Source: an uncultured delta proteobacterium
GTDB lineage: Bacteria; Desulfobacterota; Desulfovibrionia; Desulfovibrionales; Desulfovibrionaceae
Length of the DNA: 64,000 nt
Direction: 5' to 3'
NCBI GenBank assembly: GCA_903835685.1
Contig: CAILNX010000058.1
Location: 1-64,000, forward strand
Below are positions 45,887 through 53,702 of the stretch, in pieces; position 1 is the stretch's first letter; each line of letters begins with the position of its first letter. Both the position numbers and the translations under genes were made by a program. The notes beneath the pieces are model-generated. The model ran no database searches, had not been told where the DNA came from, and was given only the letters and a program-made list of their open reading frames with translations.

Positions 45887-47002
45887 TCAGGAAGCCTCAT
45901 CCGGCCGGGGCAAGGGCAGGCGCACGGTGAGCGTGGCCCCCTGGCCGGGTTCGCTTGCGGCCGTGATCTCGCCGTCCAGGCCGCTGACGATGCCGAAGCA
46001 GATGGACAGGCCCAGGCCCATGCCCTGGCCCACGTCCTTGGTGGAGAAAAAAGGTTCGAAGACGCTCGGCAGGTCCGAAGGCGCGATGCCCGGGCCGGTA
46101 TCCGCCACCTCGGCCACCAGGAAGCCTTCCTGGACCAGGGTGCGCAGGCGCAGGGTCCTGTCCTCGTCGGCCGTGGCGGCCAGGGCGTCCAGGGCGTTGT
46201 CCAGCAGGTTGCCGAAGAGGTGGTCCATGTCCGCCGGGGCCAGGAGCAGTTCGGGCAGGTCCTGGGCCAGGTCCTGGGCCAGGTCCACGCTTAAGGTCTG
46301 GATGCGCTCGGCGCGCTCGGCCAGGCATTTGTGCAGGATCTCGTTCAGATTCACCGGCCGGACCCGGGGATCGTTGTGCTTGCCGAAGCGCAGGAGCTTG
46401 GCCGTGATGGCCCGGCAGCGCTTGGCCTGAACCTTGATCTTGTCCACGGACCGGGTCATTTCCTCCCGGCCGAGCAGGCCCCGGCACTCCTCTTCTTCGA
46501 GAAGGTCGCCGATCCAGCCCGCTTCCTGGACCATGATGTTGACCGGATTGTTGATCTCATGGGCCAGGCCCTCGGACAAGCGGCCGAGTGCGGCCATGCG
46601 CACGAGTTCCTCCATGCGCGCACGTCCCAGGCGGCGGTCCTGGTGGGTCTTGGCCTGGCGCACGGCCTGGGCCAGGACATCGACGTCCACGGGCTTTTGC
46701 AGATAATCCGAGGCCCCGAGCTTCATGCCCTTGACTGCGGTGCCCACGTCCGAGGCCCCGGTGAGCATGATCACCTCGGTCTGGGGCTTGAACTCCTTGA
46801 TCTCCCGGAGCACGTCCACCCCGGAGCGGCCGGGCATGTTCACGTCCAGGACCACCACCGGGGCGTCGTGGGCCTTTAAGTAGGCCACGGCCTCGTTCCC
46901 GTCATGGGCGCAGGCCGTGGCAAAGCCGCGCAGGGCCAAACGTTTGGCCAGGGCCAGGACGAATTCCCGTTCGTCGTCAACCAGGAGCACGTCGATCTTC
47001 AT
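45887..47002 (-). CDS. Receiver-histidine kinase hybrid
   Basis: A 371-residue soluble protein. A receiver at the N-terminus (phosphoacceptor Asp53 in VVLDVNMPG) is followed by HisKA (EGLAHEINNPVN, His149) and HATPase with GPGIAP and GMGLGL boxes. It lacks a sensor domain, so phosphorylation of the receiver probably controls the kinase. It ends the nine-gene operon, 100 bp after the receiver gene; that gap carries two small GC hairpins. Confidence 0.92.
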   Translation of the reverse strand: MKIDVLLVDDEREFVLALAKRLALRGFATACAHDGNEAVAYLKAHDAPVVVLDVNMPGRSGVDVLREIKEFKPQTEVIMLTGASDVGTAVKGMKLGASDYLQKPVDVDVLAQAVRQAKTHQDRRLGRARMEELVRMAALGRLSEGLAHEINNPVNIMVQEAGWIGDLLEEEECRGLLGREEMTRSVDKIKVQAKRCRAITAKLLRFGKHNDPRVRPVNLNEILHKCLAERAERIQTLSVDLAQDLAQDLPELLLAPADMDHLFGNLLDNALDALAATADEDRTLRLRTLVQEGFLVAEVADTGPGIAPSDLPSVFEPFFSTKDVGQGMGLGLSICFGIVSGLDGEITAASEPGQGATLTVRLPLPRPDEAS

Positions 47003-47102
47003 GTCCCGCCCTTGCCTGGTGGTCCGGACTGACTCGGATTGGCCCGGATTGGCCCGGGCAGTGTCCGCCCGCTTTCGCCCGTTCCCGGGCGGCGCTGGCC
47101 CG

Positions 47103-47576
47103 CTATTTGCCGACCTTGTCCTTCAAGCCCTCGTTGAGCATGTGGTCATCGGCCGAGGAAAAGTCCCCGGCTTCGGCAAAGGTGGCGGCCACCATCACGT
47201 CTTCCAGCTTCTTCCGGTAGGCGTTCTTGATGCTGAACACCAGGTCGTCGATGTCCACGGGCTTTCTGTGGTATTCATAGGCCCCGATGCGGGAGGCTTC
47301 TTCCCGGTCCTGTTCCGTGCCATGTCCGGTGAGGATGATGACCTGGACCTGGGGATGGGACTTTTTCACCCGGCGCAGAACTTCCATGCCGTCGATGCCG
47401 GGCATGCGCAGATCCAGCACGATGACGTCCGGGGTCTCCTTTTCCAGGGCGTCCAGGCCCTCTTCGCCGTTTAAGGCCACCTTGGGGCGGAAATCCCGCA
47501 GTTGCAGGCGTTCGGCCAGGGCGCTGACAAAATTCTCCTCATCGTCCACCAGCAAGAGCTTTATCTTCTTCATCAT
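47103..47576 (-). CDS. Single-domain response regulator
   Basis: A 157-residue receiver (Asp55 in VIVLDLRMPG; conserved Asp11/Asp12, Thr in ILTGHG and Lys in RKPVD). A 30-residue tail extends beyond the fold, with no output domain. It should relay phosphate inside the module. Two adjacent ATGs are present; the second has better AAGGAG spacing. It is 21 bp after the DHp-only gene. Confidence 0.92.
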   Translation of the reverse strand: MMKKIKLLLVDDEENFVSALAERLQLRDFRPKVALNGEEGLDALEKETPDVIVLDLRMPGIDGMEVLRRVKKSHPQVQVIILTGHGTEQDREEASRIGAYEYHRKPVDIDDLVFSIKNAYRKKLEDVMVAATFAEAGDFSSADDHMLNEGLKDKVGK

Positions 47577-47597
47577 GGTCTCCTTGTCGAGGTATGT

Positions 47598-48245
47598 TCA
47601 CGCGCCCTGGCCCTGGCCGCCCAGGCCAGGGTCATGGGCGGGAAACGTCAAAATGAGTTCCATGTCCGCCACCAGACAGTCCACCCCGGCCGGAAGCTGC
47701 CGGGCCAGGACCAGATCCGGCACCGGGGCCAGATCACTGTTCGCGGCCTGGTCGCAGGACAGCCGCAGGGCCGGGCGTCCCTTGAAGGAATCCACCCGGA
47801 CGTTCACTATGGAGCACTGGGGCAAAAGCTCGGTGAGCTGCTCCATGACCAAAAAAAGCGAGCGCATGGCCTCCAGCACGGTGAGCCCGGCCTGTATCTG
47901 CCCCCCTGGGATCAGGACGAAGTTCATGCGCCGGGTCTGGGTGATGCGATAGGCCAGGAAGATGGTCCGCCGGGCCACTTCGGCCAGGTCCACGGGCACG
48001 ATCTCGGACTGGGAGGCGTGACCCAGGCGGTTGACCTCGCTGGACAGCCGCACCCCCCGCTCCACCAGCTCCTGGATGGAGGAGAGCACCTTGCGGAATT
48101 TGTCCCGGTTGGGGCAGTCCTTCTCCTTGGTCATGGCCAGGAGGTCGTCCATGAGCCCGGCCGATTCCTTGACGCCAGCCAGCACGTTCTGGATCTCGTG
48201 CATGGCCGATGCGGTCAGGCGGCCCATGAATCCGACCTTGGCCAT
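47598..48245 (-). CDS. Histidine-domain protein lacking a kinase ATPase core
   Basis: A 215-residue protein. The N-terminal helix carries an H-box, SAMHEIQNVLAG with His16, typical of HisKA. The following segment SEIVPVDLAEVARR recalls the start of a HATPase domain, but N, G1 and G2 boxes are not seen. It could be a phosphotransfer or dimerisation protein relaying between the receivers beside it. GGGAG precedes the ATG. It begins 1 bp after the upstream receiver gene stop. Confidence 0.75.
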   Translation of the reverse strand: MAKVGFMGRLTASAMHEIQNVLAGVKESAGLMDDLLAMTKEKDCPNRDKFRKVLSSIQELVERGVRLSSEVNRLGHASQSEIVPVDLAEVARRTIFLAYRITQTRRMNFVLIPGGQIQAGLTVLEAMRSLFLVMEQLTELLPQCSIVNVRVDSFKGRPALRLSCDQAANSDLAPVPDLVLARQLPAGVDCLVADMELILTFPAHDPGLGGQGQGA

Positions 48246-48246
48246 G

Positions 48247-48639
48247 TCAGGCTCCCTTGATCTGGGCCGCGGCCGTGACGGCCTCGCCGATCTTGCCGAT
48301 CAGTGCGTCGATGTCGATGGGCTTCATCATGTAGTCGAAAGCCCCTTCGTGCATGCCCTCGATGCCGTCCCGGGCCGTGCCCTGACCGGTGAGCAGGATG
48401 ATCTGCACCTCGGGGTTGCTCCGGCGGATGCGCCGGAGCACTTCCAGCCCGCGCATGCCCGGCATCATCACGTCCACCACGGCCACATTGGGGCAGTTCT
48501 CGGCCACCCGGGCCAGGGCCTGTTCGCCGTCCAGGGCCACCCGGGCTCTTATGCCCCGCAGGGAGAGGCGTTCGGCCAGGGTGGCCACGAAATCCTCTTC
48601 GTCATCGACGAGAAGAACGTTCCACTGGGTCATATCCAT
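48247..48639 (-). CDS. Single-domain response regulator
   Basis: A 130-residue receiver with Asp12/Asp13, phosphoacceptor Asp56 (VAVVDVMMPG), Thr in LLTGQG and Lys in MKPID. No output domain. It is very similar to the receiver at 47103-47576, and lies between the dCache kinase and the DHp-only gene, 4 bp after the kinase stop. Confidence 0.92.
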   Translation of the reverse strand: MDMTQWNVLLVDDEEDFVATLAERLSLRGIRARVALDGEQALARVAENCPNVAVVDVMMPGMRGLEVLRRIRRSNPEVQIILLTGQGTARDGIEGMHEGAFDYMMKPIDIDALIGKIGEAVTAAAQIKGA

Positions 48640-48643
48640 GCTC

Positions 48644-50365
48644 TTACATCGCTCCTTCCGGGGGTTTCTTGGGCAGGAACATGGTGAAGGTCGTTCCCTG
48701 GCTCACCTTGCTCTGCACGGTCAGCTCACCGCCCAGGCGTTTGATGATGCCATAGGTGATGGACAGACCCAGGCCCGTGCCCTGGCCTTTCTTGGTGGTG
48801 AAAAACGGCTCGAAAATGTGGCCCAGGGTCGCTTCGGACATGCCGCAGCCGTTGTCCTGGATGGACACGCCCACGGTGTCCAGGTCCTTCTCCCAGGTGG
48901 TCATGGAGATGAACCCGCCGTCGGCCACGGCGGCCAGGGCGTTGTTCACGATGTTTAGGAACACCTGCTGGAGCTGGCCCCGGTCGGAAGCGATGTGGGG
49001 CAGGTTGTCGCCCAGGTTCAGGCGGATGTCCACGTTGCGGTAGGAGGCCTCCTTGTTCAGGAACTCCAGCGTCTCGGTGATGATCTCGTTCACGTCCAGG
49101 ATCTCGATCTTCACCTCCATGCGCTTGGCGAAACCGAGCATGCGGTGGGTGATGCCCCGGCAGCGTTCCACGGCCTTGGTCACCGCGTCGGTGAGACCCA
49201 GGAACTTGTCCCGGTCCGGGAACTCGGCTTTCAGCCGGATCAGGTCGCGCATGAGCCCGGTCTTCTCGTTGATGATGGCCAGGGGGTTGTTCACCTCGTG
49301 GGCCAGCCCGGCGGCCAGCCGCCCGATGGAGGACAGCTTCTGGGTGTGCTCCATCTGCTTGAAGGCCATCTCCCGTTGCATCTCGCTGTCACTCATGCGC
49401 TTGAGCAAAAGGTCGGTGATCTTGTAGGCCACCAGGAAGATGAGCACCAGACCGGACAGGAAGATGAAGGCCAGGTCCGAGCGCACGGTGTACCAGGTCT
49501 GGGTGAAGGAGGCCCGGGGTTTCATGGCCATGATCACGAAGTCCGAATCCGAGGAGAAGATGTAGCTCATGAACAGGTCCCGGCCCGCGGGGTCCACCAG
49601 GGGGCGCACCGTGGATTCGTAGGTGGCCGGGGGCATGTCGATGGGCAGTTTTTCCAGGACCTTGCCGTAGTAGTTGGACGGGGTCTGGAGCACGCCTTCG
49701 CGGTTCAGGATGAAGGCGTCGCTGTCCGGCTCAAGGCTCATGGCCGCGATGAGCTTGTCGAACTGCCGGGTGTCCAGGGTGACCCTGAGTATCCAGGACT
49801 CGCCCGAGTCGGACATGTGCTGCACGGCGATGACCACGTGGGGGAACATGCGGAAACCCAGGAACACGTCGGAGATGTACTTGCCCTTGATGCGCACCTG
49901 GTTGAACCAGGCCTGCTCGGAATAGTTCTTGCCCTTCAGGTTGTACGGCCCGGCGTAACTGACCTGGGTCCCGCTGGAGTCGATGAGGCCTAAGTCCACG
50001 AAGCCCTCGAACTCCTGCTTCATGACCCGGAAGATGCGGTTCAAGGCCTTTTCGTCGGAAAGCTCCTGAAAGGGATAGGCATTGACGATGAAGCTCACGG
50101 CCGAGGTGCGCTCGGCCAGAAACAGCTCGAGCGAGGTCTTGGTCTTGCCCAGCATGGCCCGCAGGGGGTTCTGCACCTCCCGGTTGAGCGCGGTTTGGGT
50201 CTGGTGGTAGTTGATGATGGCCATGACCAGAAGGGGGAGTGCGGCCACCACGGCCATGAGGCCCACCAGCTTGGTGCGCAGGACCTTGTAGCGCTCCGGG
50301 GACATGGAGTCGTCCATGCCGCCCTGGATGTCGCGCAGATGGTGGGAGAGAATCTTTTTAAACAT
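48644..50365 (-). CDS. dCache-type sensor histidine kinase
   Basis: A 573-residue membrane kinase. Transmembrane helices lie at about 32-51 and 305-324, enclosing a periplasmic double-Cache sensor (IDSSGTQVSYAGPYN, SEQAWFNQVRIKG). The cytoplasmic part has GLAHEVNNPLAI (H-box), N-box, QDNGCGM and GTGLGL. It is a paralogue of the kinase at 5532-7361. The sensor domain fits small organic or inorganic ligands. It overlaps the NifX-like gene by 8 bp. Confidence 0.92.
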   Translation of the reverse strand: MFKKILSHHLRDIQGGMDDSMSPERYKVLRTKLVGLMAVVAALPLLVMAIINYHQTQTALNREVQNPLRAMLGKTKTSLELFLAERTSAVSFIVNAYPFQELSDEKALNRIFRVMKQEFEGFVDLGLIDSSGTQVSYAGPYNLKGKNYSEQAWFNQVRIKGKYISDVFLGFRMFPHVVIAVQHMSDSGESWILRVTLDTRQFDKLIAAMSLEPDSDAFILNREGVLQTPSNYYGKVLEKLPIDMPPATYESTVRPLVDPAGRDLFMSYIFSSDSDFVIMAMKPRASFTQTWYTVRSDLAFIFLSGLVLIFLVAYKITDLLLKRMSDSEMQREMAFKQMEHTQKLSSIGRLAAGLAHEVNNPLAIINEKTGLMRDLIRLKAEFPDRDKFLGLTDAVTKAVERCRGITHRMLGFAKRMEVKIEILDVNEIITETLEFLNKEASYRNVDIRLNLGDNLPHIASDRGQLQQVFLNIVNNALAAVADGGFISMTTWEKDLDTVGVSIQDNGCGMSEATLGHIFEPFFTTKKGQGTGLGLSITYGIIKRLGGELTVQSKVSQGTTFTMFLPKKPPEGAM

Positions 50366-50714
50366 GTGCCGCCCCCTGGCCGCGTCCGTAGAGGATGTCC
50401 CCGGACTTGAGCTGGCCCCGGGCCAGACGTTCCAGCACCAAGTCCACCGGTCCCATGATGGAGTCCAGGACCTCCACCCGTTTCCAGCGCAGGTAATGGT
50501 AATACTCTTCTTCGATGCCGTTGCACACCACGCAGGTCACGCCCCGGGACAGGGCCAGGTCGCACAGCCCGTCGGCCGAGGGCTGCTCCAGGACCAGGGT
50601 GGTGGTCAGGGCCGCGCCTTCCTCGGGCAGGGTGGCCAGCATGACCGCCTGGGCCAGGTCGAAGCGGGGGGCCACGTCATTGGCCTGCAAGGGGATGAGG
50701 ATGGTTCGGGCCAT
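50358..50714 (-). CDS. NifX/NifB-C-type cofactor-binding-fold protein
   Basis: A 118-residue protein with the dinitrogenase iron-molybdenum cofactor fold (ARTILIPLQANDVAPRFD; GVTCVVCNGIEEEYYHYLRW). Such proteins bind metal clusters or act as small regulators. No nif genes are nearby, so a role in nitrogen fixation is unlikely; sensing of a metal or sulfur species is possible. It lies 7 bp after the AAA+ gene and overlaps the kinase. Confidence 0.78.
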   Translation of the reverse strand: MARTILIPLQANDVAPRFDLAQAVMLATLPEEGAALTTTLVLEQPSADGLCDLALSRGVTCVVCNGIEEEYYHYLRWKRVEVLDSIMGPVDLVLERLARGQLKSGDILYGRGQGAAHV

Positions 50715-50721
50715 GGCGCGC

Positions 50722-51951
50722 CTACCGGGCCTTGGCCCTGGATTTGCCCCGGCCCGCTTCCAGGGACAGATGCGCGGGCAGGTGTTCGGGCAGGATGGCC
50801 TCGCCAGGGCAGACCATGACCGCATAGTCCACGATGTTCTTCAGCTCCCGGATGTTGCCCGGGAAGGAATAGGAGGCCAGGGCTCGCCGGGCCTCTTCGG
50901 AAAAGGCCGTGACGTTCTTTTTCAGCTTGCGGGCAAAGGCGCGCAGGAAATGGGTGAGCAGGAAATCCACGTCCTCCCGGCGTTCCCTCAAAGGGGGCAG
51001 GTGGATGCGGAAGGCGGACAGGCGGTGAAAGAGATCCTCGCGCAGACGCCCGGAAGCCAGCAGGGCCTCGGGCGAGGTCCCGGTGACCGCGATGACCCGG
51101 GCATTGACCCGCACCGGCTTGTCCCCGCCCAGGGGCAGGACCAGGCGTTCGTCCAGCACGCGCACCAGCCGGGCCTGCTGGGCCAGGGGCAGGTCCGCGA
51201 TCTCGCTCAGGCAGATGGTCCCGGCCCCGGCGGCCTGGAGCTTGCCCGGCTTGTCCTCCTCGGCCCAGGGGGCCGCGCCCTTGACATGGCCGAAGAGCTC
51301 GGACTCAAGCAGGGCCTCGGGCATGGGGCTGCAACTCACGCGCACAAAGGGCTGGCGGGAGCGCGGGGATTGCCGGTGCACGGCCTCGGCCAAGAGGTCC
51401 TTGCCGGTGCCGGTCTCCCCGGTGATGAGCAAAGGGGCCTCGCTCTGGGCCAGGATGGGGATCAGGGCCAGGATGCGCTGCATTTCCGCGCAGCGGGCCA
51501 CCAGGGTGTGCAGGGTCCCGATCTCCGGAACATCCTGGCCGCCCACCGACGGGGTTTTCAGTTCCTCCACCACGTCCAGGCGGAAGAGCAGCTCGCCGCC
51601 CCGGTCCCGGACCTGGATGGGCGTGACCCGCACCGGCAGCCTGCGCCGGTCCCGGGACAGGCAGTCGCCCTCCACCGAGGCCTGAAGGCCTTCGGACAGA
51701 TGCGGGCAGCGCCGCAGGCAGGTGGAGGCCCGCAAGACCTGGCCGCAGGGCGCGCCCATGGCCTCGCTCCGGGAAAACCCGGTCAGGGCCTCCAGGGCCT
51801 TGTTCAGGAACAGGATGCGCCGCTCCTTGTCCAGGACCACCACGCCCACGGGCAGGCCGTCGAGCAGGGCCGCGAAGTCCATGCTCGAGGCGTCCAGGCC
51901 CGAAATGTGCGGGGCGGAGAGGTCCAGGGTGGGGAGGTCCGGGATGATCAA
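50722..51951 (-). CDS. PAS-AAA+ protein, degenerate sigma-54 activator
   Basis: A 409-residue protein. A PAS domain (about 24-110) has Cys69, Cys78 and Cys82, a set that could bind a cofactor. The AAA+ core keeps Walker A GETGTGK (168-174) and the arginine-finger region GRLREDLFHRL. The sigma-54 contact loop, GAFTGA in active proteins, reads HVKGAAPWA (212-220), and Walker B DE becomes LSE (238-240). The C-terminus lacks a Fis helix. It is therefore probably not a promoter activator but a PAS-driven regulator. The TTG start at 51951 has AAGGAG upstream; residue numbers count from it. Confidence 0.75.
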   Translation of the reverse strand: MIIPDLPTLDLSAPHISGLDASSMDFAALLDGLPVGVVVLDKERRILFLNKALEALTGFSRSEAMGAPCGQVLRASTCLRRCPHLSEGLQASVEGDCLSRDRRRLPVRVTPIQVRDRGGELLFRLDVVEELKTPSVGGQDVPEIGTLHTLVARCAEMQRILALIPILAQSEAPLLITGETGTGKDLLAEAVHRQSPRSRQPFVRVSCSPMPEALLESELFGHVKGAAPWAEEDKPGKLQAAGAGTICLSEIADLPLAQQARLVRVLDERLVLPLGGDKPVRVNARVIAVTGTSPEALLASGRLREDLFHRLSAFRIHLPPLRERREDVDFLLTHFLRAFARKLKKNVTAFSEEARRALASYSFPGNIRELKNIVDYAVMVCPGEAILPEHLPAHLSLEAGRGKSRAKAR

Positions 51952-51985
51952 GGGGGGGGCTCCTTGGCGGCTCGCGTGACCGGGC

Positions 51986-52405
51986 CTAGTGGGCTCCGCC
52001 GCCGACGATGCCAGAGGCGGCGAAGGACAGGACCAGGATTTCAAGAACAGCGATCAGGGCGTAGATCGGCCTTTTTTCCTTGATATAGGCCGGGATCAGC
52101 GGAATGAAGCAGATGATGGTCATTCCGGCCAAAATGGCCAGGCCCCCGAAATTGAGGAAATCGCCCGTGTTGAGCAGATACACCCAGCCCCAGCCCTGGG
52201 GCGCATGGCCTTGGACCATGTATTCATGGGCACTTTTCTCCCACAGGACTATGACCTTGTCCAGGGGGATGTGCGGGGCCAGGATGCCCGTGACGTAGAT
52301 CGTGTAGGTCAGGGCCAGGAGGGCCAGGGAGCCCCAGCTCCCGTAGAAGAGCAGGTCGGCGTAAATGATCTGTTCCTTTGGGGTCTTGCTCATGCTCGTG
52401 GACAT
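51986..52405 (-). CDS. Three-helix membrane protein (DUF1634-like)
   Basis: A 139-residue membrane protein with three hydrophobic helices (about 15-40, 75-105, 115-135). The layout resembles DUF1634 proteins, which accompany TauE/SafE exporters, but the assignment is by recollection. AAGGAG precedes ATG 52405. It follows the TauE gene by 47 bp and may be its partner subunit. Confidence 0.65.
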   Translation of the reverse strand: MSTSMSKTPKEQIIYADLLFYGSWGSLALLALTYTIYVTGILAPHIPLDKVIVLWEKSAHEYMVQGHAPQGWGWVYLLNTGDFLNFGGLAILAGMTIICFIPLIPAYIKEKRPIYALIAVLEILVLSFAASGIVGGGAH

Positions 52406-52452
52406 ATTCGCGCTCCTTGTGAAGGAATGGATGGTTGGGACAGGATCGTAGG

Positions 52453-53433
52453 CTAGATGCCCAGGCCTTTGAGCAGGGCCTTGCCGCCGGCAAACAGGAG
52501 CACGCCGATGACCATGTAGCGGATGAACTTCGGCTTGGCCTTGGCCAAGAGGCGCACGCCCATGAACGAGCCGAGCATGAGCCCGATGATGGAGGGGATG
52601 GCCATGAGCGGGATGACGCAGCCCTGGTTTAAGTAGACCCAGGCCGCCGAGGTGTCGGTGATGGACAGGAGGAATTTGCTGGTGCCCACGGCCACTTTGA
52701 GCGGCGCGCCCATGAGCATGTTCAGGACCGGGACGTTGGCCCAGCCAGCGCCCAGGCCGAACATGCCGGCCATGACCCCGATGACGATGAAGAGCAGCAT
52801 CCCTTGGAGGGTGCGGTGGGTCTTCCACTCCACGGCCTCGCCCGTGGACTCCTCCATGTACACCCCGCTCATGCCCAGGGCCAGGCTGATGGCGTCCTGC
52901 TTCTCCACGTGGGGCCGGACCACGTTCTTGGAGGTGAGGAGCAGGATGGCGATGAACATGATGGTGCCGCCCAGGCAGAGCTGAACCACGTTGGTGGGCA
53001 GGGCCAGGCCCAGAAAGGCCCCGCCGATGGCGCAGGTCGAGGCGATGAGGGCCACGGGTAGGGCCAGGCGCAGGGAGGCCAGGTTGCGGCGGAGTAAGCC
53101 CGGCCCGGCGGCGAGCGCCCCGGCCAGGGCCACCAGCAGACCCGCGCCGCGCACGAAGTCCAGGTGGAAGGGGAAGAACCCGCTCACCAGGGGCACGTAG
53201 AGCACGCCCCCGCCCACCCCGGCCAGCACCGCGATGATGCCCAGGATGAAGCAGAAGAACAGAAGAATGAGCGGCCAGCCCCACCAAGGCATGCTGGAGT
53301 TGCCGGTCATCATGGCCGCTTCCTTGGCCACGGCCACGCCGCCGTCGGCCCCGGCCCAGGCAAATACCCCGGCCAACAGACAGATGCAGACCGCCGTGAA
53401 AAAGATGATTTTTGTATTCTTCGCCCTCAGCAT
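52453..53433 (-). CDS. TauE/SafE-family anion exporter
   Basis: A 326-residue membrane protein. An N-terminal signal-like helix (8-27) is followed by eight or so transmembrane helices. GVGGGVLYVPLVSGFFPFH and a second GLGAGWANVPVLNML are the duplicated family signatures. TauE/SafE proteins export sulfite, sulfoacetate or related organic anions. In a sulfate reducer sulfite or thiosulfate is plausible but unproven. It is the first gene of the operon, preceded by a sigma-54 promoter and operator palindromes. Confidence 0.88.
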   Translation of the reverse strand: MLRAKNTKIIFFTAVCICLLAGVFAWAGADGGVAVAKEAAMMTGNSSMPWWGWPLILLFFCFILGIIAVLAGVGGGVLYVPLVSGFFPFHLDFVRGAGLLVALAGALAAGPGLLRRNLASLRLALPVALIASTCAIGGAFLGLALPTNVVQLCLGGTIMFIAILLLTSKNVVRPHVEKQDAISLALGMSGVYMEESTGEAVEWKTHRTLQGMLLFIVIGVMAGMFGLGAGWANVPVLNMLMGAPLKVAVGTSKFLLSITDTSAAWVYLNQGCVIPLMAIPSIIGLMLGSFMGVRLLAKAKPKFIRYMVIGVLLFAGGKALLKGLGI

Positions 53434-53510
53434 GGTGGTTCATTCTCCTCGAGTGTTGGACTTTGGAAGGAAGGGGACCGCCCGGCCACGGGCCAGACAC
53501 CTCTCCCCTC

Positions 53511-53526
53511 ATCAATTCCCGTGCCA
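53511..53526 (-). promoter_or_regulatory. Sigma-54 (-24/-12) promoter for the exporter operon
   Basis: Minus-strand TGGCACG-GGAA-TTGAT matches TGGCACG-N4-TTGCW with one mismatch. The -24 GG and -12 region have standard spacing. Transcription would begin near 53500, about 65 bp before the exporter ATG. Confidence 0.75.
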
Positions 53527-53579
53527 ACCCGGCAGGCCGCGGAAACCCTCGCTTGACCTTGCGGGGGGGGAGGCGTATG

Positions 53580-53595
53580 CGGCAAGAACTTGCCG
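53580..53595. promoter_or_regulatory. Operator copy 1: CGGCAA-N4-TTGCCG
   Basis: Perfect inverted repeat with GAAC between the arms. It lies about 80 bp upstream of the expected exporter start, where sigma-54 activators bind. Confidence 0.75.
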
Positions 53596-53600
53596 GTGTG

Positions 53601-53616
53601 CGGCAAAATGTTGCCG
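53601..53616. promoter_or_regulatory. Operator copy 2: CGGCAA-N4-TTGCCG
   Basis: Perfect inverted repeat with AATG between the arms. Its centre is 21 bp from copy 1, two helical turns, so dimers could bind cooperatively on one face. Confidence 0.75.
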
Positions 53617-53702
53617 TTTGCGCCTTTTTGCCCATGCTGGGAGACCGTGTCAGGGATGGAAGAACTATGATTTGCTGCAATTATATAAAATCATGAAGTA
53701 AT

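Noticed and set aside
46250-46290. Tandem repeat in the receiver-kinase gene
   Set aside because: It encodes LAQDLAQDL, a short coding duplication without evidence of regulation.
50358-50714. Nitrogen-fixation gene
   Set aside because: The fold matches NifX/NifB-C, but no nif genes are present and the context is signalling.
51952-52044. Longer start for the degenerate activator
   Set aside because: It would begin inside the upstream membrane-protein gene; the TTG at 51951 has an AAGGAG site.
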